Assembly (NCBI RefSeq): GCF_900100695.1
Contig: NZ_FNCF01000001.1
Location: 588,060 to 652,059, forward strand
Direction: 5' to 3'
Length of the DNA stretch: 64,000 nucleotides
Origin: Klenkia brasiliensis
GTDB lineage: Bacteria > Actinomycetota > Actinomycetes > Mycobacteriales > Geodermatophilaceae
This document shows, one piece after another, positions 16,695-24,987 of the stretch. The notes under the pieces were generated by a model. The model saw nothing but the letters and a program-made list of their open reading frames with translations. It searched no databases and was not told the DNA's origin. The translations under genes and the position numbers were made by a program. How positions within the stretch are numbered: position 1 is the first letter of the stretch; each line of letters starts with the position of its first letter.

Positions 16695-17804
16695 GTGCGC
16701 GACGACCAGCAGCCTCCCGACGACCCGGAGCACCACCCGGTCTTCGGCGCGCCCGAGGACGAGGACGGGCCCGCGCCGGCGCCCGGCCGGTCGAGGCGGC
16801 GCCGCGCGCTGCGCACCGCACTGGTGTCCCTCGGCGTCCTCACCCTGGTGCTCGCCCTGCTGGTCGGCGGGGGCGCCTGGTTCCTGGCCGACCGCTACGG
16901 CGGCAACGTCGCCCGCGTGCAGGACGTCTTCGCCGGCCTCGACCCCGCGACCCGTCCGGCCGCGGCGACCCCGGCGACCGCGACCGACGCCGCGCCGGTG
17001 ACCTTCCTGCTGGTCGGGTCCGACACCCGCGCCGAGGTCGTCGACGGCCAGCTGCCCGACGCCCGCTCCGACGCGATCATGGTCGCTCGGCTCTCCGGTG
17101 ACCGGCAGCACGTGCAGTTCATCTCGATCCCGCGCGACTCCTGGGTGGACATCCCCGGCCGCGGCAAGAACAAGATCAACGCCGCGTACGCGTACGGCGG
17201 GCCCAGCCTGCTCATCCAGACCGTCGAGCAGCTCACCGGCGTGCGCATCGACCACTTCGCCGCGATCAGCTTCGACGAGCTCATCTCGATGACCGACCAG
17301 CTCGGCGGGGTCGACGTCGAGGTCGCCGAGACGACCACGAACGGCCCGTACACCTTCCCGGCGGGGAAGAACCACCTCGACGGCGACCAGGCCCGCTGGT
17401 ACGTCGGGCAGCGGCACGGCCTGGCCGGCGGTGACTTCGACCGGGTCAAGCGGCAGCAGAACTACCTGCGGTCGATGTTCGGCAAGCTGTTCGCCGCCGG
17501 CACCTTCGACAGCGTCGGCCAGGTGGACTCGGTGCTGCGCATCGTCACCGGCTCCGTGGCGGTCGACGACTCGCTGGGCACCACCGACCTGCTCGAGCTG
17601 GCGCTGTCGGCGCGCGGCGTCACGCCCGAGGACATCGACTTCTTCACCGCCCCGGTGCTGGGCACCGGCATGGAGGGCGCGGCGAGCGTGGTCTACCTCG
17701 ACGCCGTCGCCGGGGCCCGCATGTGGGGCTACCTCAACAGCGACTCGCTCGGCCAGAACGCGGCCGAGTTCGCCGACGAGGCGCTACCCGACGTCCCGCG
17801 CTGA
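16695..17804 (+). CDS. LCP (LytR-CpsA-Psr) family polymer-wall ligase 1
   Basis: 369 residues. Family members transfer undecaprenyl-linked glycopolymers to peptidoglycan on the outer membrane face. A cytoplasmic basic N-terminus (RSRRRRALR) precedes one membrane helix about 38-60 and an extracellular LCP domain about 95-245. Family residues visible: VGSDTR, ARSDAIMVARL, SIPRDSWVDIPG, GKNKINAAYAYGG, and FDRVKRQQNYLRSM, which hold the acidic and arginine residues that bind the pyrophosphate. The GTG start at 16695 has AGGGG 7 bases upstream. The 3' end overlaps the convergent acetyltransferase gene by 21 bases. It is a close paralog of the gene at 24988, with one identical DNA run of 56 nt. Confidence 0.94.
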   Translation: MRDDQQPPDDPEHHPVFGAPEDEDGPAPAPGRSRRRRALRTALVSLGVLTLVLALLVGGGAWFLADRYGGNVARVQDVFAGLDPATRPAAATPATATDAAPVTFLLVGSDTRAEVVDGQLPDARSDAIMVARLSGDRQHVQFISIPRDSWVDIPGRGKNKINAAYAYGGPSLLIQTVEQLTGVRIDHFAAISFDELISMTDQLGGVDVEVAETTTNGPYTFPAGKNHLDGDQARWYVGQRHGLAGGDFDRVKRQQNYLRSMFGKLFAAGTFDSVGQVDSVLRIVTGSVAVDDSLGTTDLLELALSARGVTPEDIDFFTAPVLGTGMEGAASVVYLDAVAGARMWGYLNSDSLGQNAAEFADEALPDVPR

Positions 17805-18440
17805 CCCCGGGTCCGGGGTCATCGACGGCAGCCGCCGGCTCCACGGCTCGAACCAGTGCTGCAGGTGCGCGGCGAGCCCGGCGCGCCACGCCTCGCCGTC
17901 GTCGGTGCGGCGCCCGTCGCCGTGCAGCAGCGGCCGGCCGTGCGCGGCCTGCACGCCGAACGCGGCGGTGACCAGAGCGGTGGCGATGCCCTTCCGGCGG
18001 TGCTGCGGGGCGACGTAGAGCTGGTGCACCAGCCCGCTCCCGGTCCACCACCGGACGGCGGCCACCTGCTGGTCGCCGCGGACCCCGGCGGCCTGTGCGT
18101 CGGCCGCGGTGAGCACCTCGCCGTGGGCGTGGCGGGCGTCGGAGAAGGCCAGCAGGGTGGCCGCCGGCGGGTCGGCGGCCGGTTCGTCGAGCTCGACGAA
18201 CCACAGCAGCGGAACGCCGGGCTGGTTCACCAGCACCCGGTGCACCCGGCCGGCGTCGGAGCGGGTGACCGAGACCGCCCACCCCGGGGGACGGCGGTCG
18301 TCGGGCTGCTCGACGTCGCTGCCGAACGGGTACTCGTCGCTGTCGACCCCGGTCAGGGTGACCAGCGCCGGCGAGCCCGGTGCCGCCGGGGAGCGGTACC
18401 GGGCCCACCAGCCGCGGGGCTCAGACGCGCTGGCGGGCAC
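17784..18440 (-). CDS. GNAT-family acetyltransferase
   Basis: About 218 residues with a C-terminal GNAT fold: LVHQLYVAPQHRRKGIATAL is motif A with the acetyl-CoA pyrophosphate-binding R-x-x-G-x-A loop. The N-terminal about 90 residues are less conserved. Substrate unknown; an amine on a nucleotide sugar or a small metabolite is possible. The start is uncertain. The GTG at 18440 overlaps the 3' end of the upstream LAxTG protein gene by 20 bases and lacks a strong ribosome-binding site; the frame further upstream is arginine/proline-rich shadow. The stop TAG overlaps the convergent LCP gene. Confidence 0.78.
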   Translation of the reverse strand: MPASASEPRGWWARYRSPAAPGSPALVTLTGVDSDEYPFGSDVEQPDDRRPPGWAVSVTRSDAGRVHRVLVNQPGVPLLWFVELDEPAADPPAATLLAFSDARHAHGEVLTAADAQAAGVRGDQQVAAVRWWTGSGLVHQLYVAPQHRRKGIATALVTAAFGVQAAHGRPLLHGDGRRTDDGEAWRAGLAAHLQHWFEPWSRRLPSMTPDPGSARDVG

Positions 18441-19881
18441 GGCGCCGCAGCACGCCGCCGGTGGCCAGCGCCCCGGCGCCGAGGGCGACCAGGCCACCAC
18501 CGAGCAGCGCCATGGTCTCGACCGGGCCGCCGGTGGTGGCCAGCGCCGGGGCCGGAGCAGCGGCCGGAGCAGGGGCCGGAGCGGCCGCGGCGGCGGAGGT
18601 CCCGGTGGGGACGGCGACCGCGGTCGTCGTGGTCGGGGCGGCGGAGGCGACGTCGCCGCCCGGGACGCCCGGCGCCGGGGCACCGCCGGCGAGCGGGCCG
18701 GTGACCGACCGGCTGATCTGCGCCGGGGTGCCTGCAGCGGCCTCCTGCGGGGTGGTGACGATGCCGAAGGCGTCCGCCGCGTCCGGGGTGAACCCGGCGG
18801 GCAGGTGCTCCGGGGTCAGCAGGTAGCCCTCGGCCGGGAGGAACCAGCCACGGAAGGTCAGCGAGCCGTCCGCGTCGGTGGTCTGCGTGCCGTAGGAGTG
18901 CCGGGGCGCGTCCTCGCGGGCGAAGCCGTGCAGCTCGACGACGTCGGGGCCCGGGTCGGTCGTCGTGGTGGTCGGGTCGGTCGTCGCGTCGGTGCTGGTC
19001 CCGGCGTCCGACGAGCTGGGGGCCGAGGTGTCCGTGCTCCCGGCGGGGTCGGTGGTCATGGGGGCCGTGGTGGTCGGCGCGGCGGTGGTGGTCGGCGCCG
19101 TCGTCGTGGGCTCGGTGGTCGCCGGGAGGCACGCGGCCGGGACCGGGTCGGCGGCGGGCACCGCGGGCACCGGGCCGCCGTCGTGCGGGTAGTCCGGGCC
19201 GGTCAGCTCGTAGGCCGCGCAGGCGACCGGCGCGCCGGTGGCGGAGTCGGTGACGGTGGTGACGAGCTCGGTGCGGAACAGGGAGTCGTCGCCGACGACG
19301 GCGGAGTGCTGCAGCTGGCCCATCCCGCAAAGGATCGAGTCGCAGATGGTGAAGGTGGCCGAGCCGGTGTTGGCGGCCAGGCCCGGGGAGGCGGTGACCT
19401 GGGTGAGCGTGAAGGTGCCGGTCGGCAGCGAGGCGTCCGAGCCCTCGGCCGTGAACGTGAGCCACGGCTCGTCGTCCGCGGCGGGGCCGTGGAAGGTGCA
19501 GGAGCCGTCGACGTCGGTGGTGCACTCGTACGTGGTGCCGGTGGCCGGGACGGGGGCGGCCCGGAAGACCCCACCCGACAGGTCGAGGTCAGCGGGGGCC
19601 GGGCCGGTCGGGGCGACCTGGACGCTGAAGTCCTTGCCGGTGCCGAAGTCGCCGGTCAGCGGCGCGGCGAGGACGACGTCCGCCTCGGCCCCGGTCTCGG
19701 CGGGGGTCTCCTGCAGCGGGACGGGGGTGCCGTCGAGCTCGGCGGGCTGGCCGGCGGCGTCCTGGGGTTCGTCGATGGCGAACGCGGCCGGGGCGCTGAT
19801 GCCGCCGGCGACGAGCAGGCCGAGGCCGAGGGCCGAACCGCGCAGCACGCGGCGGGTGGTGCGGGGACGCGACAGCGCCAC
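18421..19881 (-). CDS. LAxTG cell-wall-anchored surface protein with prealbumin-like domains
   Basis: 486-residue exported protein. Signal peptide 1 to about 35 (VLRGSALGLGLLVAGGISAP); the body has repeated beta-sandwich segments with paired cysteines, including one starting VTTVTDSATGAPVACAAYEL and another with TTDADGSLTFRGWFLPAEGY. These resemble SpaA/Cna-B prealbumin-type modules. A Thr/Ser-rich spacer (PTTTAPTTT...) splits them. The C-terminus is a sortase signal: LATTG, a membrane helix, then RRRARQRV, which is the LAxTG class used by sortase E. The start is the GTG at 19881 with AAGGAGA 7 bases upstream; the open frame further upstream is not protein-like. No sortase gene lies in this window. 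Likely a wall-displayed adhesin or polymer-binding protein. Confidence 0.87.
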   Translation of the reverse strand: MALSRPRTTRRVLRGSALGLGLLVAGGISAPAAFAIDEPQDAAGQPAELDGTPVPLQETPAETGAEADVVLAAPLTGDFGTGKDFSVQVAPTGPAPADLDLSGGVFRAAPVPATGTTYECTTDVDGSCTFHGPAADDEPWLTFTAEGSDASLPTGTFTLTQVTASPGLAANTGSATFTICDSILCGMGQLQHSAVVGDDSLFRTELVTTVTDSATGAPVACAAYELTGPDYPHDGGPVPAVPAADPVPAACLPATTEPTTTAPTTTAAPTTTAPMTTDPAGSTDTSAPSSSDAGTSTDATTDPTTTTTDPGPDVVELHGFAREDAPRHSYGTQTTDADGSLTFRGWFLPAEGYLLTPEHLPAGFTPDAADAFGIVTTPQEAAAGTPAQISRSVTGPLAGGAPAPGVPGGDVASAAPTTTTAVAVPTGTSAAAAAPAPAPAAAPAPALATTGGPVETMALLGGGLVALGAGALATGGVLRRRARQRV

Positions 19882-20034
19882 GGTTGTTCTCCTTCGCACG
19901 CCGCCGGTCCTCCGGCGGGATCGTGCGCAGCATCGGCAGTCCCCGTGTGTGGACTGTGCAGTTCCGCAGCGAACGGGCGAGCGTCCTGGTTCCGGATTCA
20001 CACCGGGCACACCCGTCACGGGTGGGCGACCCCC

Positions 20035-20052
20035 CGGTGACCCGGGTCACCG
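20035..20052. promoter_or_regulatory. Perfect 18-bp palindrome CGGTGACCCGGGTCACCG
   Basis: Exact dyad symmetry over 18 bases, ending 16 bases before the GTG start of the acyltransferase. A smaller inverted repeat, CACCCG-TCA-CGGGTG, lies just upstream at 20009-20023. The position suggests an operator overlapping the promoter, shared with the divergent LAxTG protein gene. The half-site GGTGAC/GTCACC matches other palindromes in this cluster. Confidence 0.5.
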
Positions 20053-20068
20053 TGGAAATGTCCGGCTC

Positions 20069-20605
20069 GTGCACTTCACTCCCGCAGGGGCCCAGCGGCT
20101 GACGGGCAAGCTCGTCGCGGAGGTCTCGATGTGGCCGGTGTGGCCCGTCGTCCTCCGCCGCCGACTGCTCGTCGCGGCCGGCCTCCAGCTGGCGCCGACG
20201 GTCGACGTGAAGGACCGCGTCCGTTTCGTCAGGCGCAATGTCTCGGTGGGCGACGGGACGCGGATCAACCGCTACAGCTACTTCGAGGACCACGCCGGGG
20301 TGCACATCGGCCGCGAGGTCTCGGTGGCCGCGCACTGCAAGGTGCTGACCACGACGCACACCCTGGGCCCCGCGGCCCGGCGGGCCGGCCCGCTCGAGGA
20401 GCGGCCGGTCCGGATCGGGGACGGCTGCTGGCTGGGCACGGGGGTGACGGTGCTGGCCGGGGTCACCATCGGCGACGGCTGCGTGGTCGCCGCGGGCTCG
20501 GTCGTGACGTCGGACTGCGAGCCGCACGGCCTGTACGCCGGGGTGCCCGCCCGGCGGAAGAAGGACCTGTTGCCTGCCCGGGAGTCGGCCGCGGCGGGTC
20601 AGTAG
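20069..20605 (+). CDS. Left-handed beta-helix (hexapeptide) acyltransferase
   Basis: 178 residues. Transfers an acetyl or acyl group from CoA to a sugar, probably decorating the EPS repeat. Hexapeptide repeats run from about residue 60: VSVGDGTRINRYSYFEDHAG, VHIGREVSVAAHCKV, VRIGDGCWLGTGVTVLAGVT, IGDGCVVAAGSVV. The TTTHTLGP loop supplies the catalytic-type histidine, and the end (PHGLYAGVPARRKK) is the usual Vat/CysE-like C-terminus. Two starts are possible: the GTG at 20069 (longer form, with an amphipathic N-terminal helix common in this family) and the ATG at 20129, which has GGAGG 5 bases upstream. The 3' end overlaps the convergent sugar transferase gene by 7 bases. Confidence 0.86.
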   Translation: MHFTPAGAQRLTGKLVAEVSMWPVWPVVLRRRLLVAAGLQLAPTVDVKDRVRFVRRNVSVGDGTRINRYSYFEDHAGVHIGREVSVAAHCKVLTTTHTLGPAARRAGPLEERPVRIGDGCWLGTGVTVLAGVTIGDGCVVAAGSVVTSDCEPHGLYAGVPARRKKDLLPARESAAAGQ

Positions 20606-22071
20606 GCGCCCGAGCCGCTCACCACGGCGCGGATGGTCTTGCACAGGATCATGAAGTCGAAGGTCAGCGACCAGTTCTCCACGTAGCGCACGTCGATGCG
20701 CACCGAGTCGTCCCACGACAGGTCCGACCGGCCACTGATCTGCCACAGGCCCGTGATCCCCGGCTTCACCAGGAACCGCCGGTGCATGTCGAACCCGTAC
20801 CGCTCCACCTCGCTCGGCAACGGCGGCCGCGGCCCCACCAGCGACATGTCGCCGCGCACCACGTTGAGCAGCTGCGGCAGCTCGTCCAGGGAGCACCGGC
20901 GCAGCACCCGGCCGACCCGGGTCACCCGGGGGTCGGTGCGGGACTTGAACAGCACGCCGTTGCCGTCGTCGGGCGCGGCGATGCCCTCGGCCCCGGCGAC
21001 CATCGAGCGGAACTTCAGCATCGAGAACACCTGGCCGTCGCGGCCCACGCGCTGCTGCCGGAAGAACACCCCGCCCCGGCTGGTCAGCCCGACCGCGGCG
21101 GCGATGCCGACCAGCACGGGCAGCATGAGCAGCAGCGCCAGCGCCGAGGCCGAGCGGTCGACGGTCTCCTTGGCCAGCCGCCGGACACCGCGCAGCTCGG
21201 GCTTCTCCATGTGCAGCAGCGGGAGCCCGCACACCGGCCGGATGCGCACCCGCGGCCCGACGATCTCGGTGACCGCCGGGGCCAGCAGCAGCTCGGCGCG
21301 GGTCTTCTCCAGCTCCCAGCCCAACCGCCGCAGCCGCGGCCCGTCGAGCTCGGGGCAGGGCAGGACGGCGACGGTGTCCACCTCGAACCGCGCCACGACC
21401 CCGGCGACGTCGTCCAGCCCGCCGAGCACGGGGACGCCGGCGAAGACGCTCTGCTCGGGCAGGCCCTCACCGCCGGGCAGCAGGCACCCGACGACGGTGT
21501 AGCCGTGGTGCCGCTCGCGCTCGACCTGCTCCTTGAGCGCGGCCACCCCGCTGCGGTGCCCGACGAGGACGGCGGTCTGCAGGTACCGGCCGCGAGAGCG
21601 GGCCCGGTGCAGCCGGTCGCGCAGCAGCCAGCGGACGGCGAGGGTCAGCACGGTGGCCAGCGGCAGCGTCACGACGACGAAGCCGCGGGCCAGGTCGAGC
21701 TTGAGCGCCCAGGACACCGTGCCCACCGTGGCGAGCATGAGCATCGCGGCGAAGAAGACCCGGCGGAACTCCTCGGCGCCGATCCAGAGGAAGCGCTGCT
21801 CGTAGGCGCGGGCGACGAGCATGGCGCCCACCCAGGCCAGCGGCAGGGCGGGCAGGACCCACACGGGCAGGTGGCCCAGCGACCCGGTGCCGAACCGGGC
21901 GGCGTAGCCGGCGACCGCCGCGACGACGGCGCACAGCAGGTCGGCGAGGACGACGGAGCGCACATAGCCCGACTGCCAGGAGCGGCGGGCCTCGGTGCCG
22001 GCGCCCCGCAGGCGGGACGGCGCGAACAGGCTGCGCCGGACGTCGGACGCGCGCGGCTGCGTCGTCGTCAC
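20599..22071 (-). CDS. Polyprenyl-phosphate sugar-1-phosphate transferase (initiating enzyme 2)
   Basis: 490 residues, same reaction class as the protein at 14822. About four N-terminal membrane helices (LADLLCAVVAAVAGYAARFG onward), a Rossmann-like middle domain with TAVLVGHRSGVAAL, and a C-terminal catalytic domain: RGGVFFRQQRVGRDG, MLKFRSM, SLDELPQLLNVV, SLVGPRPPLPSEVERYGF, VKPGITGLWQISGRSDLS, ending GSGAY. I chose the GTG at 22071 because GGGGG lies just upstream and the same CGCACGGGGGTGCA leader precedes the paralog at 27927; a GTG at 22104 is the alternative. Its 3' part is nearly identical in DNA to the paralog at 27927-29435. A GACACGTGTC palindrome lies 29 bases before the start. 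Confidence 0.94.
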   Translation of the reverse strand: MTTTQPRASDVRRSLFAPSRLRGAGTEARRSWQSGYVRSVVLADLLCAVVAAVAGYAARFGTGSLGHLPVWVLPALPLAWVGAMLVARAYEQRFLWIGAEEFRRVFFAAMLMLATVGTVSWALKLDLARGFVVVTLPLATVLTLAVRWLLRDRLHRARSRGRYLQTAVLVGHRSGVAALKEQVERERHHGYTVVGCLLPGGEGLPEQSVFAGVPVLGGLDDVAGVVARFEVDTVAVLPCPELDGPRLRRLGWELEKTRAELLLAPAVTEIVGPRVRIRPVCGLPLLHMEKPELRGVRRLAKETVDRSASALALLLMLPVLVGIAAAVGLTSRGGVFFRQQRVGRDGQVFSMLKFRSMVAGAEGIAAPDDGNGVLFKSRTDPRVTRVGRVLRRCSLDELPQLLNVVRGDMSLVGPRPPLPSEVERYGFDMHRRFLVKPGITGLWQISGRSDLSWDDSVRIDVRYVENWSLTFDFMILCKTIRAVVSGSGAY

Positions 22072-22247
22072 CTGCACCCCCGTGCGGTCGCCTTCGGGGG
22101 ACACGTGTCAGGGCCAGGTGGCCGCTCCCCCGGGTGCGGCGCCCCGAGGGAGTGTAGGTGAATGCGAGCCGTGCCCGGTCCGGATCATGGACGTTCCTGT
22201 ACCGCCACGGGTGTCGTGACGCGGAGTGCGCGGTCCGCGGCCCCGGG

Positions 22248-22394
22248 TCAGGCGGCGGTGAGCACCTCGGGCTCGACCACGGCGTCGTCGTCGGCCCAGC
22301 CGCGGCGGGCCTCCGCCACACGCACCGCGCCGCCGATCGCCAGGGCGAGCAGCAGCCCGCCGAGGACCCAGGCGGCGAGGATGAGGACGATCAC
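22248..22394 (-). CDS. Small single-helix membrane protein (48 aa)
   Basis: Short frame with a clear amphipathic plan: an N-terminal membrane helix (MIVLILAAWVLGGLLLALAI), then a short polar tail (VRVAEARRGWADDDAVVEPE). The GTG start at 22394 directly follows GGGGAG, closer than usual, so the start is not firm. It lies between the sugar-phosphate transferase and LMW-PTP genes on the same strand. Function unknown. Short basic-then-acidic tails after a single helix are typical of small actinobacterial membrane proteins, but I recognise no named family. Confidence 0.6.
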   Translation of the reverse strand: MIVLILAAWVLGGLLLALAIGGAVRVAEARRGWADDDAVVEPEVLTAA

Positions 22395-22463
22395 CTCCCC
22401 ACCATCGACCTCCGGGGGGTGGAGCTGTAGCCCCCAGAAGGGGGGTCACGATGGGGTGAGCGG

Positions 22464-23048
22464 TCACCCAGCGCGACGGTCGACCTCCGGGCCGGCGAGA
22501 GCCCGCAGCAGCGGCAGCAGCGCGGCGGCGATGTCGCTGCCCACCTGCGCGTGCACCTCGGGCGGTCGCCGGTAGGGGTCGGTGATGTCGGTGGCGCCGC
22601 TGCTCCCCCGCCAGTCGTTGCGCCGCCGGGCCAGCGCGGCCACGAGGTGCCGGCCGCGCTCGTCGAGGTCGGTCGCCGTGGGCAGGTCGGTGGGGCGCAG
22701 CAGGCCGAGGACGGCGGAGGCCTCCCGCAGCGTGAACGTGCGGCGCAGGGCGCGGGGGGCGCGTTCGAGCACGGTGCTGCGGTGCCCGCGCTCCAGGGTG
22801 AGCACCAGGTCGGCCTGCTCGGCCATCCAAGGCAGGAACGCGCGTGCCCCGAAGCCGTCGGCGTCGCCGCCGAGCCCGGCGAGGACGACGGCGGCGTCGG
22901 GGTCCATCGGTCGGCCGACCAGGGCGCCGGTGCCGGCGCTGGTGGCGGTCAGCCCGGGGACGTCGGCCTCGGCCGCGAACGCGGTGGTGAGCCGTTCGGC
23001 CAGCGGGGAGCGGCAGATGTTGCCGGTGCAGACGAAGAGCAGGTGCAC
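22464..23048 (-). CDS. Low-molecular-weight protein tyrosine phosphatase (copy 1)
   Basis: 194 residues. Removes phosphate from phosphotyrosine, most likely on the BY-kinase or its targets in EPS control. The active-site P-loop C-x5-R-S is intact: VCTGNICRSPLAE, Cys7 nucleophile and Arg13. The DITDPYRRPPEVH segment holds the general-acid aspartate in the usual DP motif. It is longer than the classical 150-160-residue enzymes because of an inserted helical part with TFTLREASAVLGLL, as in the other copies here. It starts 3 bases after the stop of the zinc-ribbon membrane protein gene, so they are probably one transcript. Confidence 0.92.
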   Translation of the reverse strand: MHLLFVCTGNICRSPLAERLTTAFAAEADVPGLTATSAGTGALVGRPMDPDAAVVLAGLGGDADGFGARAFLPWMAEQADLVLTLERGHRSTVLERAPRALRRTFTLREASAVLGLLRPTDLPTATDLDERGRHLVAALARRRNDWRGSSGATDITDPYRRPPEVHAQVGSDIAAALLPLLRALAGPEVDRRAG

Positions 23049-23051
23049 CGC

Positions 23052-23468
23052 TCAGCCCCGGCGGGCGTAGGCGGCCAGCGCGATGACCAGCAGGAACACC
23101 ACCACCGGGACGGCGACGGCGAGCCAGACCGAGACGACGAGCAGCAGGCCGGCCAGGACGACGGTGAGGACGGTGGTGAGCACGGCGAGCAGGACGACGG
23201 CGGTCCAGCCCAGCGCGGTCATCACCGGACGGCGGGCGCGGGTGGGCTCCTCGGCGCGCGCCTCACCGGAGGCCGCGCGGCGGAACCCGCAGACCTTGCA
23301 GCGCTCGTAGACCTTCTCGTGCGCGTCCCAGAACGGGTTGACCTTCGCCAGCCCGGTGCGGACGTCGCGGGAGCGCATGAGCCGCAGCTCCTCGCGCTCG
23401 CACCGCGGGCAGCGCACGGCGGCGCGGGACAGCACCACCCGCACCCGGTCCTTCACCCCGTCGGCCAT
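23052..23468 (-). CDS. Zinc-ribbon membrane protein, CxxC-x33-CxxC family (138 aa)
   Basis: Unrecognised small protein. The N-terminal part has two CxxC knuckles, Cys20/Cys23 (RCPRCE) and Cys57/Cys60 (RCKVCG), separated by 33 residues, with an NPFWD motif between. About 45 C-terminal residues form two close membrane helices (LGWTAVVLLAVLTTVLTVVL and LLVVSVWLAVAVPVVVFLL). The start ATG at 23468 gives a compact protein; the frame upstream of it is not protein-like. The same CxxC-x33-CxxC spacing and N-P-x-[FW]-D position occur in the proteins at 23573 and 27654. It is probably co-transcribed with the downstream LMW-PTP gene. Metal binding is inferred from the cysteines. Confidence 0.82.
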   Translation of the reverse strand: MADGVKDRVRVVLSRAAVRCPRCEREELRLMRSRDVRTGLAKVNPFWDAHEKVYERCKVCGFRRAASGEARAEEPTRARRPVMTALGWTAVVLLAVLTTVLTVVLAGLLLVVSVWLAVAVPVVVFLLVIALAAYARRG

Positions 23469-23572
23469 CACGACATGTTCGCTGGTCAGACGCCTGCGGT
23501 TCAATCGGCGTGACGGAGACGACGGGTCGCTGCACCCCGTAGGGGTGACGTTCCGCAGGGTCACAGGCCACC

Positions 23573-23965
23573 ATGGACCCCGTGGCGGACAGGAAGCGAC
23601 GGCGGACGATCATCGGCTACTCGGAGATCCCGTGCCCGCACTGCGGCGGCGGACCGCTGGTGTTCACCTCCTCCAGCACGAAGCGACGGGTGCGCGACCT
23701 GCTCAACCCGCGCTTCGACGCCAAGACCGCCTACCGCGAGACCTGCCAGGCCTGCCGCGTGCGGTTCTCGGTGCACCCGGACGCCCGCCAGCCCGTCGTC
23801 CGCGCGGCCGCGCCGGCCGGGGTGGCGGCCGCACCCGCCGCGCCGCTGTTCGGCGGGGCCGACCCGGTCGACGACGAGCCGGTGCGCCCGGTGACCGACC
23901 TGACGTCCAAGAAGCCCACGCAGGCCGCCTTCTTCACCGACGACGACGAGCTCGACGAGGACTGA
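23573..23965 (+). CDS. Zinc-ribbon protein, CxxC-x33-CxxC family (130 aa)
   Basis: Soluble, function unknown. Cys21/Cys24 (PCPHCG) and Cys58/Cys61 (TCQACR) are spaced exactly as in the neighbouring zinc-ribbon protein, and LLNPRFD falls at the same distance from the first pair. The C-terminal half is low complexity, Ala/Pro-rich then acidic (FFTDDDELDED), without membrane helices. Transcribed divergently from the zinc-ribbon/LMW-PTP pair across a 104-bp gap. The ATG at 23573 or the GTG at 23582 could be the start; neither has a strong ribosome-binding site. Convergent with the next LMW-PTP gene. Possibly a scaffold or nucleic-acid-binding partner of the phosphatase system, but this is only context. 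Confidence 0.75.
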   Translation: MDPVADRKRRRTIIGYSEIPCPHCGGGPLVFTSSSTKRRVRDLLNPRFDAKTAYRETCQACRVRFSVHPDARQPVVRAAAPAGVAAAPAAPLFGGADPVDDEPVRPVTDLTSKKPTQAAFFTDDDELDED

Positions 23966-23976
23966 CCCGTCGCCGG

Positions 23977-24630
23977 TCAGGCGGCGGAGCGGACCGCGAC
24001 CGGCTTGGCGGTCACCGGCTGCGGCACAGCGGCCGGGGCCCACAGCTCGGTGGCGAACTCGGGCAGCACGAGGGCGCGCAGCAGCTTGCCCAGCCGCTTC
24101 TCGATGACCTGGGCGACCTCGACGTGCGCGGCGGCGGGCTTGCCGATCGGGTCAGGGACGTCGTCCTGGCCGGGTTCGGTGACCCGGTTGCGGCGGGCGT
24201 CGGCGAGCATCGTGATCAGTGCGCGGGCGTGGGCGTCGCCGTCGTTGGCCAGCGGGGCGGCGACCGGCGGCAGGGTGCGCAGCAGGCCGACGGCCTCGCG
24301 GAGGGTGAAGACCTTGCGCAGCCCGCGGGGGTAGGTGGCGAGCACGGTGGCCCGCTGCTCCTCGGTCATGGTGATGACCAGGTCGCTCTCGGCCACCATC
24401 TCGACGGTCAGCTGCTGGGCCAGGTGGCCCTTGCCCTCGACCCCGCGGGCGGCGAGCGCGGCGCGGGAGGCGGGGTGCATGGCCGAGCCGACGACGGCGG
24501 CCGTGCCGGCGCTGGCGACCTGGATCTGGTCGGCGTCCCCGGGCAGCCAGTCCTGCAGCCCACGGCGGGTCATCCGCTCGGCCACGGCGGAGCGGCAGAT
24601 GTTCCCGGTACAGACGAAGGTCAGGCGCAC
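23977..24630 (-). CDS. Low-molecular-weight protein tyrosine phosphatase (copy 2)
   Basis: 217 residues with an intact P-loop, VCTGNICRSAVAE (Cys7, Arg13), and the general-acid segment DDVPDPIGKP. The inserted KVFTLREAVGLLRTLPP helix matches the other copies. The C-terminus adds an Ala/Pro/Val-rich tail. The GTG start at 24630 has no ribosome-binding site, but a -10-like TACCGT ends about 7 bases upstream, so a leaderless mRNA is likely. The same arrangement precedes the degenerate copy at 39369, with clear similarity through the promoter. The gene is divergent from LCP copy 2. Confidence 0.92.
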   Translation of the reverse strand: MRLTFVCTGNICRSAVAERMTRRGLQDWLPGDADQIQVASAGTAAVVGSAMHPASRAALAARGVEGKGHLAQQLTVEMVAESDLVITMTEEQRATVLATYPRGLRKVFTLREAVGLLRTLPPVAAPLANDGDAHARALITMLADARRNRVTEPGQDDVPDPIGKPAAAHVEVAQVIEKRLGKLLRALVLPEFATELWAPAAVPQPVTAKPVAVRSAA

Positions 24631-24637
24631 GGACAGA

Positions 24638-24643
24638 ACGGTA
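24638..24643 (-). promoter_or_regulatory. Putative -10 box of a leaderless LMW-PTP mRNA
   Basis: TACCGT on the minus strand ends about 7 bases before the GTG start, placing the expected transcription start at or near the start codon. Preceding bases (TGTGAC, then CGGTCCC) are conserved ahead of the paralog at 39989. Confidence 0.5.
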
Positions 24644-24771
24644 GGGACCGATCAGTCACAAAGTGTTACGACACGCATCTTCTGCGTCGTGATGTGCAGA
24701 GTTTCGAGGCCCGGATCCAGCCCGTCCCGGCTGTCACAAAGGCCCCATCCGCCACGGTCAACTGCCCACAT

Positions 24772-24783
24772 CCGTGATCACGG
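24772..24783. promoter_or_regulatory. Perfect 12-bp palindrome CCGTGATCACGG
   Basis: Exact dyad symmetry in the middle of the divergent LMW-PTP/LCP promoter region, positioned where a repressor or activator could act on both genes. No regulator family assigned. Confidence 0.4.
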
Positions 24784-24954
24784 TAGCTGTGCGATGGTGC
24801 CAACGAGCGCCGCGCCGCTCTTGTCGTCCTCATCGGCAGACCCGCCCTTGACCGGCACCACGGAGCCGACCGCCAATCTGGCCGAGCTGCGGGGTCGGGT
24901 CGGCAGGCTCCCTGTTCAAAGCATGAACCGGATCATCCCTGCTGGTCAGCCGCC

Positions 24955-24960
24955 TACCCT
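24955..24960 (+). promoter_or_regulatory. Putative -10 box (TACCCT) of second LCP gene
   Basis: TAnnnT element ending 27 bases before the ATG, equivalent in position to the TAACCT before the first LCP gene. The gap to the start holds GGGAGGG as the ribosome-binding site. Confidence 0.4.
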
Positions 24961-24987
24961 GGATCCCCGACACGGGGAGGGTGCCGC

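Larger units (their letters stand above)
24631..24987. other. Divergent promoter region between LMW-PTP and LCP genes
   Basis: 357 bases without a gene on either strand. It holds the leaderless-type promoter of the LMW-PTP (TACCGT at 24638-24643, minus), an imperfect inverted repeat at about 24672-24694, a perfect 12-bp palindrome CCGTGATCACGG at 24772-24783 and a TACCCT -10-like element at 24955-24960 for the LCP gene. Confidence 0.6.
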